A DNA stretch of 64,000 nt from positions 186,001 to 250,000 of the forward strand of contig SNVD02010181.1 in NCBI GenBank assembly GCA_013180625.2, read 5' to 3'. The stretch is from Boswellia sacra (Eukaryota; Streptophyta; Magnoliopsida; Sapindales; Burseraceae). The notes under the pieces were generated by a model. The model was not told the origin of the DNA, made no database searches, and worked only from the letters and a program-made list of their open reading frames with translations. The stretch's first letter is position 1. Each line of letters opens with the position of its first letter. Below, one piece after another: positions 41,521 through 50,559 of this stretch. A program made the position numbers and the translations under genes.

Positions 41521-42114
41521 TGTTGATGCACGGTTTCCGGATGGCCGGGAATTGGGTCGGGAAGCGGGTCGGAGCTCGGGTGGTACGTCGGGTCCAGTCC
41601 TGCGAGCAAAGAAAAACAGTCAGGGGTGCCGGCGGTGGTGCCGGCGGTGACCCTCCGACGCTCAAGTCAGTGTCCGGCACTCCGGAATTTTCTGGGAGAA
41701 TTCTCTAGAGAGAGAAGCTCTCAAAAATAAAGGAAATCTAGAGAGAGAATAAATTCAGAAAAGTGTGCATACCTTGAGTAATGATTCAGAGGGTTTATAT
41801 AGGGGTCGAGATGGGTCATTGTGGGACCCAGATAGTAGGCCCAGATGATGGGCTTCAGTAATGGGCTTACTGAATTAGAAATAACTAGGCCCAGACGATG
41901 GGCTTCAGTAATAGGCTTACTGAATTAGAAATAACTAGGCCCAGATGATGGGCTTCAGTAATGGGCTTACTGAATTAGAAATAACCAGGCCCAGATACTG
42001 GGCTTCAGTAATGGGCTTACTGAATTAGAAATAACTAGGCCCAGATACTGGGCTTCAGTAATGGGCTTACTGAATTAGAAACAATTAGGCCCAGATTTTG
42101 TTATGGCCATAACA
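41521..42114 (-). repeat. 3' LTR
   Basis: 594 bp, with ends TGTTG...AACA on the plus strand. Its high-coordinate end is the 16-bp palindrome TGTTATGGCCATAACA (42099-42114). Five 50-bp subrepeats occupy 41837-42086. Confidence 0.93.
41837..42098. repeat. 50-bp subrepeats in LTR U3 (five copies plus a partial)
   Basis: Units start at 41837, 41887, 41937, 41987 and 42037, with a partial at 42087. Each holds AGGCCCAGA, then TGGGCTTCAG and TGGGCTTACTGAATTAG. TGGGCY/GGCCCA are site-II-type promoter motifs in plants, bound by TCP factors. The other LTR carries the same array from 50255, with one copy a base shorter. Confidence 0.9.
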
Positions 42115-42131
42115 GTAGTCCCCCCAGTCCC
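42115..42131 (-). other. Polypurine tract
   Basis: On the minus strand GGGACTGGGGGGACTAC abuts the 3' LTR. It is the expected position for the plus-strand primer of reverse transcription. It is interrupted by a few pyrimidines. Confidence 0.7.
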
Positions 42132-42224
42132 AAGTTGACCAATGGGTCGGCGTAGGGACTATTTAGTTGTTCTGGGCTATAAATTAAATGTGTTAGGGGG
42201 CCAGCCCAAAAGATGCGATTCATT

Positions 42225-42250
42225 AAACCCTAAATTGGTGCTCTATATAA
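42225..42250 (+). promoter_or_regulatory. Telo-box and TATA box of the antisense gene
   Basis: AAACCCTAA at 42225-42233 is a plant telo-box; CTATATAA at 42243-42250 is a TATA box on the plus strand. The site-II-like repeats of the LTR end about 130 bp upstream, and a CCAAT motif lies near 42138. Telo-box plus site II is the known arrangement in many plant translation-related gene promoters. Transcription would start near 42275. The motifs are visible; promoter activity is inferred. Confidence 0.6.
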
Positions 42251-42596
42251 GACACAAGTGTTGGGGAGTAGGGTTTACTCAAAAATAGGAGAGAGCACCC
42301 AAGAGGCCAGCAGTGCAAGCGACACCAGCAAACAGAACTTTTCAACCCGAGCCAGAGTTTCAAGCCGCCACAAGTGAGTACTCTTTTTCTTTCTTTTTTT
42401 TTGTTTTGCATATGAATGAATTAGGTATAGTTTTTGAATGCAAAAATTCTTGCACGGATTATGTCCTATGTGTGTGTATGTGATTGTGTGTGAAAGAAGG
42501 AGAGACATGCACAGGTGTGATGTGTGCGTATGTGATTGTGTGTGAAAGAAGAAGAAACATACACGGGTGTGATGGAGGGTGTGTGCATGGCTCGTA

Positions 42597-43005
42597 TGGA
42601 CGTGCTGGGCGCGCTGCCTGGGCGTGTAGCCTGGGTGCTGCCTGGGCGCTGGCCGGGCGCTGCCTGGGTGCTGCCTGGGCGTTGCCTGGGCGCGCTGCCT
42701 GGGCTCGAGCCGCGGGCGAGCGGCGAGGGGGAGAGGCGCTGGGCGCGCGCAGGGGCGAAGGGCGAGGCCTGGTCGCGCGAGCCGCGGGCGAGCGGCGAGG
42801 GGCGAGGCGCTGGGCGCGCGCAGGGGCGAGGGGCGAGGCGCTGGGCGCGCGCAGGGGCGAGGCGCATGCGCGCTGGGCGCTTGGGCGCTGGGCGATCGCG
42901 TGCGTACTGGGCGAGTCGCATGCGCGCTGGGCGCTTGGGCGCTGGGCGATCGCGTGCGCGCTGGGCGATCGCGTGCGCGCTGGGCGCTGGGCTTGCCGCC
43001 TGTGT
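42597..43005. repeat. GC-rich degenerate tandem array
   Basis: Irregular repeats of blocks such as GGGCGCTGCCTG, GCTGGGCGCGCGCAGGGGCG and GCTGGGCGATCGCGTGCG make this the most GC-rich stretch in the window. It lies inside the leader intron of the antisense gene. All frames look open only because of base composition; I do not call a protein. Confidence 0.85.
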
Positions 43006-43084
43006 CATGCAGGTTTACGTGAGTTTGTAAGGATTTCTTGCAGGAAATTTGAATAAGTACGGGGGCATATTAGCAAATTCCGAA

Positions 43085-43620
43085 ATTTCCATTATATAAC
43101 TTCGGGGGTGTTGCTGAAAAATTTCAAAACTTTTACTTAAAATGCGGGGGGGTTTCTGAAAAATTTCAAACCTTATTTTTTTCGCGGGGGTGTTTCTACG
43201 AAATTTCAAACCATTATTTTTCCTCCGCGGGGGTGTTTTCGCGAAATTTCAAACCTTTATTTTTTTCTCCGTGGGGGTGTTTCCGCCAATTTTCAAACTT
43301 TAATATTTTTTCCTCCGCGGGGGTGTTTCCGCGGATTTTCAAACTTGAATAATTTTTCCTCCGCGGGCGTGCTTCCGCGGGTTTTCAGACTTGAATAATT
43401 TTTCCATCCGCGGGCGTGCTTCCGCGGATTTTTAGACTTGAATAATTCGTCCATCCGCGGGCGTGCTTCCGCGGATTTTCAAACTTGAATAATTTTTCCT
43501 CCGCGGGCGTGCTTCCGCGGGTTTTCAGACTTGAATAATTTTTCCATCCGCGGGCGTGCTTCCGCGGATTTTTAGACTTGAATAATTCGTCCATCCGCGG
43601 GCGTGCTTCCGCGGATTTTC
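43085..43620. repeat. ~47-bp hairpin-forming tandem repeats with 140-bp higher-order unit
   Basis: Monomers carry the self-complementary core CCGCGGGCGTGCTTCCGCGG followed by a T-rich spacer (TTTTCAAACTTGAATAATTT). Three monomers form a 140-bp unit that recurs at 43331, 43471 and (partly) 43611. Monomers become more diverged toward 43085, so the array seems to have expanded most recently at its high-coordinate end. Confidence 0.9.
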
Positions 43621-43709
43621 GATACAATCCCCCAGTTTTTTTTTTTTCACCTCTTCCTTCCCTCAGTAGACTTGGTTTGATGACTAACGACCCCTCTTTG
43701 ACTGTGCAG

Positions 43710-45952
43710 ATGGCTAGAGTTAAAACCACTGTGAAAGTGCTACGGGGGGAACCGAGTCATCAAACCCAGTCTTCCAGGGACAAGGATCCGGCGACCAACC
43801 GTAAAGAAGTTAACGAGTTTTATCAAAACTTCTTCGGTCCGGATCGGGAGCTGGGACAGAATTCTGTCAACCATAAGGTGGTAGACACTGAAGGGGATAG
43901 TGATTGGTCGTCCTCCGCTACTTCGGATAGCGAACCGGAGGTCGAAAAGTGGTGGGAGGCCGACCATATTGATAACCAACTTCCGGACGATCGATTAAAG
44001 ATATATAGAGCCCACTTCCTCATCCCGGCTTCAGTCATGCTTTTTCTTCCAAGGAAGGGTGATCGGTGGAGTAGGCCACCACGAGGTGTCATTGGTTTAA
44101 GCTTAGAGCTATTGAGAGCTGGTCTCCGGGTGCCTTTTGATAACTATGTTCGCCGTATACTCGATGCTATGGGCATCGCTCCTACCCAACTGTCGGCCAA
44201 TGGGTGGAGGCTTCTGATAGCTTTCCAAAGTTTATTCAGAAGCGCCGGCCTTGGCGACCCTACCACCAACCATGTCAAGCACATATTTGCCATTCACCCG
44301 CCGAATGGAGAGAAGACGGGTTACTACTATATATCCCAGCGAGGGAAGACGGATGACCCCAACCGCCTTTTTGGCATTCCCTCCCATGTGAAAGAGTGGA
44401 AGTATAAGCAATTCTGGTGTGGCGGCGGTTGGAAGTACCAAGAAGGTGCTCGTCCAAAGGGGGAGAAGTTGAAGATCAGGAGGCGTTTTGGTGTTTGTGG
44501 TACCATATTATAATGGCTCCTTATCTGACTTTGTCATGACCACTCTTGATCAACTGACATTCTTTTCTGTTTTTATTGCAGCTCCTTGGACCAAACGTCC
44601 ACTGTTATCTCAGAAAGAGAGAGACGACTTGCAAGTGGTGCTCAAGTTACCCGTGGACTCGAAGAACGTGAATAACCTCACTGATCGGGAGCAATTGGCC
44701 CGTCTTGGCTTATCACCCCCAATTCCTCTGGAAGGTAAACTTGATCATTACTTTCTGGTCTTACTTCATCAAGCATGTGTTTGTTGTCTTACCTGCTTTA
44801 TTTTCGTGCAGGACTATTTCCTTTACATCCTACCAAGAAGCAATTTGCTCAACTCGTAGCCAAGATGCCGCTTAAGCCCTTCACCCATGACAGACCTAGC
44901 TCTTCCCAGAAGAAACGGAACGGAAGTCCTCCAACTCTTGGACCCCCGAAGAGGAGAGCTAGTGGCCATAAGGAGATTCCCGTACGGAAGCCGGTTCCTG
45001 TAAGGTCTGCCTCCGTTCAGCCTGCGGGTGAAGTGGCAGCCCCTCAGCCTACTGGGAGCAGGTTATCCTCAGCTTCTCAGCTACCCAAACGTTTTACCTT
45101 TGACAGTACGGACTTCCAGAGTGGCTCAACATGTGGAGACTACCTTCGGGAACTGTCTCAAAATGCTGCACGCCTCATGCCTACCAATGTCTTTCCTGAA
45201 GACGTAAAACTCACATACTTTGATGCGATCGCCGTCGGGATGGGGATCATCCTTCAGGTTAGGCTTCACTGAGACCCTTTCTTCCTTTTTTCTCTTTATG
45301 CTTTGAAAGTCATGTTTTAACTCCTTCCGTCTCCTTGCCTTTCTTTCTGTAGGCGACAGGACCCTTGGCTCAGGGAGAGTCTACCAACACCAATCTCCTC
45401 AAGGAGGTTAACCATCTCACTTCTGAGGTTGACGACTGGAAGGCGAAACACCTAGTCTGCCTTGACAACTTAACCGAAACAGAGAGAAGAATGGCAGAGA
45501 TGAAGGAACAGATGGGTAGAATGAAGGCAGACCTGTCCGAAGCCAAGAAGGAGGCAGCTATCCAGCGTAAAAGGGCCAATGATTTTAGCCAAGAGCTTCG
45601 AGAGAGAGCTGCTGCTGAGCAAAGTAGGATTGACAAAGCAGTCGCTCGCTTCCGTAGGGGTCGTATCTACCAGCAGGCTATGGAGCGCTCCTACATTGAG
45701 GGAATCAATGGGGTGCGTAGATGGTTCCATGACCGCCATCCAGAGATTGATCAGTCTCCCATAGCCGAGGAGTTAAACTTAGTGGAAGAGTCTATCCCTA
45801 TAGCGGACTCCGATCCTGAGCAATTCCACCGCCTCATCCTTAAAGATGAGGATTATGAGTCGACATTGGACACAGCAGCCTGGGAGGCCAAGCAAGGCGA
45901 CTCTACCTCATCGTCTTCAGACGAAGAAGGAGGTGATAAGGCCACTTCTTAG
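43710..45952 (+). CDS. Spliced antisense gene of the retrotransposon (Transposase_28-like protein)
   Basis: Coding exons 43710-44490, 44582-44734, 44812-45257 and 45353-45952 join in phase by GT-AG introns to give 659 aa. The start ATG directly follows an acceptor (CTGTGCAG). A leader intron probably runs from the donor at about 42375 to 43709. Residues about 100-190 contain IPASVMLFLPRKGDRWS, GVIGLSLELLRAGLRVPF and SANGWRLLIAFQSLF, resembling the Pfam family named 'putative gypsy type transposon' (Transposase_28). The middle is basic and proline-rich, about 466-545 is a likely coiled coil, and the C-terminus is acidic (SSSSDEEGG). Function is unknown. Tat-lineage elements such as maize Grande carry antisense frames in this place. 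No frame damage was seen, unlike pol. Its 3' end converges on the end of pol about 380 bp away. Confidence 0.85.
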
Positions 45953-46329
45953 AGACAGTTGGAATTCTTCCAACTAGGTAGATGCTCATTCATAGGGAAC
46001 AATCATATCAAGGCTGCTCTCCCGGCCTTGACTTTACCTTTTACTGTCTTTACTTTCAGTTCGATGTACTAGGTGAGGATGTGTGGCATCCCTCAACCAA
46101 TTTTGGAATAATAAGAACACTAAGTAAATTTTTTTTTCTTTCTGGTGTTGTGTTCTATTACTTGTTCCATCTCATTGCAATTTAGTCATATATGTGTTTT
46201 AAGGAGGTGTAGTCGCAAGAATTCTGAATAGAACGAACACTTTTATTGACAATCTCTTTATTGGTCTCCCCATGGGAGTTGTTACACATGCATAAGCTCC
46301 TGGGCGGAGTTACTGCACATATAGAGAGA

Positions 46330-46638
46330 TTACGGGTAGTACTTCTTCAAGTGCTCAATATTCCATGGATGACGGAGCAACCTTCCATCCATGGTGACCA
46401 GTCTGTAGGTGCCTGATCGGATGACTGCCTTGACTTGATACGGACCCTCCCAGTTGGGTCCTAGTGCTCCATCAGTGGGATCTCGGGTACTTTGTAGTAC
46501 TTTCCTTAAGACCAAGTCTCCCACTTGGAAAGACCGGCGCTTAACCTTAGAGTTGAAATATCGAGCAACCCTTTCTTGGTAAGCAGCAACCTTGACACTA
46601 GCGAGATCCCTTTCCCCCTCAAGAAGATCTAGGTTGAG
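46330..46638 (-). pseudogene. Integrase C-terminal tail, cut off by an in-frame stop
   Basis: After the TAA at 46641-46639 the same minus-strand frame stays open for 102 codons to a stop at 46332-46330. It contains the GPY/F-type module of gypsy integrases (LGPNWEGPYQV) and ends IEHLKKYYP, typical of plant gypsy pol C-termini. A single nonsense change therefore separates it from the rest of pol. Confidence 0.85.
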
Positions 46639-49600
46639 TTAAAGGCTTCTATGATTAAGCTCCTCGTCATATCCCTCAGTACGAGGTGACGGAAGGCCAA
46701 TTTCAACCGGTATGACTGCTTTCAATCCAAACGCCAAGAAGTATGGGGTTGCTCCTGTTGCCGTATGGACAGTGGTTCGGTATACCCAAAGCACTTGTGG
46801 AAGTTCTTCTGGCCATGCACCCTTCCTAGCATCTAATTTGGTCTTGAGGAGGTGTTTAATGGTTTTGTTAACAGCCTCCACCTGACCGTTTGCTTGAGGA
46901 TTAGCTGGGGATGAAAAGCACAAAGAGATGTTCAGCTCCTTACAGAAATTCCTGAAGTTAGAGTTGTCGAATTGTTTGCCATTGTCCGTAATGATGGTAT
47001 GAGGGATACCAAACCTATAGACAATTGACTTCCGTACGAAGTCCGTGGTCTTCCTTTCAGTAATCGATGCGAGGGGCTCAGCTTCTGCCCACTTAGTGAA
47101 GTAGTCAATTGCCACAACAGCATATTTAACTTGACCTTTACCCATTGGAAGGGGTCCAATAAGGTCTAGTCCCCACTGGGCGAATGGCCATGGGGTTGTC
47201 ATTGGAGTCAGGTTTTCAGGAGCTTTTCTCGGAATGTTAGCAAATTTCTGGCATTTGTGGCACCTAGTTGAGAATGTCTTAGCATCCTTCTTCATGGTTG
47301 GCCAGTAGTATCCTTGCCTGATACACTTATGAGCTAGAGATCGACCACCAGAATGGTTACCACATATCCCCTCGTGGATTTCTCTAAGAACATAATCAGC
47401 TTCTTCTGGGCGAAGACACTTTAGAAGAGGAAGGCTGAAACCTCTTTTGTAAAGAACACCATTGACCATAGTGTACCTTGACGCTCTCCCTCTGACCTTG
47501 ATTGCTTCATTGCGGTTAACTGGAAGTTCTCCCGTTTCTAAGAACTTTATGATAGGGTCCATCCAGCAAGGGTCACCGTCAATGGTCATTGTCTTCTCTG
47601 GCGGGAGCTCACGTTGTAATATGCTTGGAGATTCCAGAACAACCATGTGGTAGTCGGTCGGTAGAAGGGGGTCTATTCCTGAAGCAATTCTGGCTAGACT
47701 GTCAGCTTTTGAATTCTCCACCCTTGGGACTTTTACGATGTCAAACCTTTTAAAACCGCGCAGGAGGGAGTTAACTCTACCCAAGTAAGCTATCATGGTA
47801 GAGCCTTTTGCCTGATAGTCTCCACGGATTTGGTTAACCACAAGTTGGGAATCGCTGTGGATGGCGATCTCTCCTACCCCCAAGGCAACTGCCAGCCTAA
47901 GTCCTCCAAGGAGAGCTTCATACTCTGCGACATTATTCGTGGCTTTAAAATTGAAACGAAGTGCCACAGCTACCTCTACCCCATCCGGGGTTGATAGGAT
48001 CAAGCCAGCTCCACTACCGACCTTATTAGATGACCCATCTACGAATAAGATCCATGCCTTCTGTGGGTCAATTCCCATGGGCATTGGTCGGTCATGCGAC
48101 CCTGTAATGGTTTCTTCATCCTCCTTATCTATACCACTTGAAAATTCAGCAATGAAATCAGCGATGGCCTGCCCTTTGATTGATGGTCTTGCAACATAAT
48201 GTACGTCAAATTCTCCCAACTCAATGGACCACTTGACAAGTCTTCCAGAAAGCTCTGGACGATAAAGTATCTGTCGCAAAGGGTGGTCAGTTGGGACCAT
48301 GACAGTATGTGCTTGAAAATACGGGCGAAGCTTTCGTGCTGCAACAACTAGGGCGAGAGCCAGCTTCTCCATAGGAGGGTATCTACCTTCAACTTCAGTC
48401 AAGGCCTTACTCACATAATAGACTGGCCTCTGAATTCCATGATCCTCCCGGACAAGAGCTGCACTCACTGCGCATGCTGAGACTGCGAGATACAGAAAAA
48501 GTGGTTCCCTCAAAACTGGTTTGGAGAGGAGAGGAGGAGAACCTAAGTACTTTTTCAGCTGTAGGAATGCATTTTCACACTCACTTGTCCATTCGAACTG
48601 ATTGCACTTCCTCAACGCTTTGAAGAAAGGGTGACATTTGTCAGTCGCCCTAGATATAAAGCGATTCAAGGCAGCCAGTCGTCCAGTGAGGACTTGTATA
48701 TCCTTTGGAGTTTTGGGAGACTCCAACCGCATAAGTGCTTGGATTTTTTCAGGATTGGCCTCTATCCCCCTTTGGGTGACAATGAATCCCAAGAACTTCC
48801 CAGAGGATACTCCAAAAGCGCATTTGGTGGGGTTCAGCTTCATATCATGCTTCCGGAGGATGTCAAAAGTTGTTCGGAGGTCGTCTACGTGGGATCTAGC
48901 GTCCATGCTCTTGGTGAGCATATCATCCACATAAACTTCCATTGTCTTTCCTAGGAGAGGAGCAAACATGGAGTTTACCAACCGTTGATAAGTTGCTCCA
49001 GCATTTTTCAATCCGAACGGCATCATCCGGTAACAGTATAACCCTCTATCAGTGATGAAGGCTGTTTTTTCTTCATCCTTCGAATACATGGGAATCTGGT
49101 TATAACCAGAATAAGCATCCATGAAGCTTAGAAGCTGGTGACCAGCAGTAGCATCAACTAATTGATCTATCCTGGGCAGTGGAAAGCTGTCTTTTGGACA
49201 GTGCTTGTTTAAGTCCTTGAAGTCGATGCAGACACGCCATTTTCCATTGGCTTTCTTCACCAATACAACATTAGAGAGCCATTCGGGGTAGTTTACCTCC
49301 CGAATGATTCCACTCATCAAGAGTTTGCCCACTTCTAAGGCAATCGCCTCTGAACGCTCTGGGGCTTGGTGCCTCCTTTTTTGTCGGACAGGTTGAGCTC
49401 CAGGATTGACATTAAGGTGGTGGACAGCTGTATTCGGGTCTATGCCAGGCATGTCTTCGTGAGACCATGCAAAAACGTCGCTGTACTCTCGAAGAAAACT
49501 AATCAACCGGTCCTTGATTAGTGGAGGAAGATTCTCACCCACCTTCACTGTCTTCTCCGGATCATTTAAGCAAACAGGGACGTCATCCATCCCTTCTATT

Positions 49601-49863
49601 GGAGCTACAGCCTCCCCTTTCCCTTGATCTCGTGGATCCAAACTTTCCATCCCCTCGGAAGGCTCTCCACGAATCGTCCATAGCTTATGCGCCTTCTTTG
49701 GTCTTCTAAGCGGAAGCCGGGGTTGCCTGAGGTTAGGCCCCACCCCAGAGGATATAACTAATGCTCTCCCCGCATCAACTACCTTTCGGCGTTGGGGAGG
49801 TGCTTCAACCTCGATTTCTTCGTCAACCTCTAGGGAGGTTGAGTGTTGGGATTCGTGACTCAT
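46639..49863 (-). CDS. pol: Tat-type gypsy pol: RT, RNase H, archaeal-type RNase H, integrase
   Basis: 1,074 codons from the first ATG, 73 bp after the primer-binding site, to an in-frame TAA. A leader of about 150 aa shows neither a CCHC zinc knuckle nor a retropepsin DTG/DSG site. Reverse transcriptase follows with YVDD at 311-314. The first RNase H begins LYLAVS, where a catalytic Asp is normally found; this loss is usual in Tat elements. A second RNase H starts at WILFVDGSS (Asp609) with later SDSQLVV and DSLARIA. Integrase has an HHCC region (CHKCQKF) and catalytic Asp900, Asp960 and Glu996, the last two with the standard 35-residue gap. The C-terminal module is separated by the stop. 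Replication in cis is unlikely without gag and protease; mobilisation by related elements is possible. Confidence 0.93.
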   Translation of the reverse strand: MSHESQHSTSLEVDEEIEVEAPPQRRKVVDAGRALVISSGVGPNLRQPRLPLRRPKKAHKLWTIRGEPSEGMESLDPRDQGKGEAVAPIEGMDDVPVCLNDPEKTVKVGENLPPLIKDRLISFLREYSDVFAWSHEDMPGIDPNTAVHHLNVNPGAQPVRQKRRHQAPERSEAIALEVGKLLMSGIIREVNYPEWLSNVVLVKKANGKWRVCIDFKDLNKHCPKDSFPLPRIDQLVDATAGHQLLSFMDAYSGYNQIPMYSKDEEKTAFITDRGLYCYRMMPFGLKNAGATYQRLVNSMFAPLLGKTMEVYVDDMLTKSMDARSHVDDLRTTFDILRKHDMKLNPTKCAFGVSSGKFLGFIVTQRGIEANPEKIQALMRLESPKTPKDIQVLTGRLAALNRFISRATDKCHPFFKALRKCNQFEWTSECENAFLQLKKYLGSPPLLSKPVLREPLFLYLAVSACAVSAALVREDHGIQRPVYYVSKALTEVEGRYPPMEKLALALVVAARKLRPYFQAHTVMVPTDHPLRQILYRPELSGRLVKWSIELGEFDVHYVARPSIKGQAIADFIAEFSSGIDKEDEETITGSHDRPMPMGIDPQKAWILFVDGSSNKVGSGAGLILSTPDGVEVAVALRFNFKATNNVAEYEALLGGLRLAVALGVGEIAIHSDSQLVVNQIRGDYQAKGSTMIAYLGRVNSLLRGFKRFDIVKVPRVENSKADSLARIASGIDPLLPTDYHMVVLESPSILQRELPPEKTMTIDGDPCWMDPIIKFLETGELPVNRNEAIKVRGRASRYTMVNGVLYKRGFSLPLLKCLRPEEADYVLREIHEGICGNHSGGRSLAHKCIRQGYYWPTMKKDAKTFSTRCHKCQKFANIPRKAPENLTPMTTPWPFAQWGLDLIGPLPMGKGQVKYAVVAIDYFTKWAEAEPLASITERKTTDFVRKSIVYRFGIPHTIITDNGKQFDNSNFRNFCKELNISLCFSSPANPQANGQVEAVNKTIKHLLKTKLDARKGAWPEELPQVLWVYRTTVHTATGATPYFLAFGLKAVIPVEIGLPSPRTEGYDEELNHRSL

Positions 49864-49918
49864 GATGTGTTTGAATAAGTTTGGATGGGAGCAACAACTA
49901 AAGAGGCTTGAATTGTCT

Positions 49919-49936
49919 TTCCCACAGACGGCGCCA
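49919..49936 (-). other. Primer-binding site
   Basis: On the minus strand TGGCGCCGTCTGTGGGAA begins two bases inside the 5' LTR boundary. TGG at the start reflects pairing with a tRNA 3' CCA end. This PBS form is common in plant Tat and Athila elements; the exact tRNA was not determined. Confidence 0.85.
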
Positions 49937-49938
49937 AC

Positions 49939-50531
49939 TGTTGATGCACGGTTTTCGGACGGCCGGGAATTGGGTCGGGAAGCGGGTCGGAGCTCGGGTG
50001 GTACGTCGGGTCCAGTCCTGCGAGCAAAGAAAAACGGTCAGGGGTGCCGGCGGTGGTGCCGGCGGTGACCCTCCGACGCTCAAGTCAGTGTCCGGCACTC
50101 CGGAATTTTCTGGGAGAATTCTCTAGAGAGAGAAGCTCTCAAAAATAAAGGAAATCTAGAGAGAGAATAAGTTCAGAAAAGTGTGCATACCTTGAGTAAT
50201 GATTCGGAGGGTTTATATAGGGGTCGAGATGGGTCATTGTGGGACCCAGATAGTAGGCCCAGATGATGGGCTTCAGTAATGGGCTTACTGAATTAGAAAT
50301 AACTAGGCCCAGACGATGGGCTTCAGTAATGGGCTTACTGAATTAGAAATAACTAGGCCCAGATGATGGGCTTCAGTAATGGGCTTACTGAATTAGAAAT
50401 AACCAGGTCCAGATACTGGGCTTCAGTAATGGGCTTACTGAATTAGAAATAACTAGGCACAGATACTGGCTTCAGTAATGGGCTTACTGAATTAGAAACA
50501 ATTAGGCCCAGATTTTGTTATGGCCATAACA
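49939..50531 (-). repeat. 5' LTR
   Basis: 593 bp, colinear with the other LTR. By eye it differs at eight bases, seven of them transitions, plus one single-base deletion in the last subrepeat. It is flanked outside by the duplicated ATATA. Confidence 0.93.
50211..50220 (-). promoter_or_regulatory. LTR TATA box
   Basis: On the minus strand CTATATAAAC lies downstream of the 50-bp U3 repeats, giving the retroelement a promoter reading toward pol. The equivalent site in the 3' LTR is near 41792-41801. Confidence 0.7.
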
Positions 50532-50559
50532 ATATAGTTTGTATGAATAGCATTACTCT

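Larger units (their letters stand above)
41521..50531 (-). mobile_element. Ty3/gypsy (Tat-lineage) LTR retrotransposon, gag/protease-less
   Basis: The element is 9,011 bp, bounded by direct LTRs of 594 and 593 bp and flanked by a perfect 5-bp duplication ATATA (41516-41520 and 50532-50536). The minus strand is the sense strand: the primer-binding site and TATA box sit at the high-coordinate LTR and the polypurine tract at the low one. Order on the minus strand: LTR, PBS, pol, then a gene on the opposite strand, GC-rich arrays, PPT, LTR. A second, archaeal-type RNase H after the gypsy one and an antisense frame near the 3' end both point to the Tat lineage. Gag and retropepsin are absent. The LTRs differ by eight substitutions and one deletion by my count (about 1.35%), so the insertion is recent on an evolutionary scale. 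Confidence 0.93.
41328..50559. mobile_element. MITE (~216 bp) split by the LTR retrotransposon
   Basis: Left arm 41328-41395 and the reverse complement of the right side (50559-50532 continuing across the insertion into 41520-41475) match. Both start AGAATAATGCTATTC-like and pass through ACAAACT to CTGA[CT]GTG[AG]. Removing the retroelement and one 5-bp duplication leaves about 216 bp with inverted-repeat arms of about 60 bp. Arm sequence and inner motif resemble the copy at 58171-58371. I could not see a target duplication for the MITE itself. No transposase is present. Confidence 0.7.

Noticed and set aside
42466..43056. Several long frames on both strands (up to 190 codons) in the GC-rich array
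   Set aside because: They consist of low-complexity repeats of Gly, Arg, Ala, Trp and Pro, caused by GC-rich tandem DNA with few stop codons.
43385..43729. 114-codon minus-strand frame with a repeating peptide over the hairpin array
   Set aside because: The peptide repeat only mirrors the DNA tandem repeat; the DNA period explains it.
45370..45739. Minus-strand frames opposite the last exon of the antisense gene
   Set aside because: Shadows of the coiled-coil coding exon; leucine/serine-rich with no domain.
47462..49709. Plus-strand frames opposite pol
   Set aside because: They lie opposite strongly conserved RT, RNase H and integrase coding sequence and show no protein features of their own.
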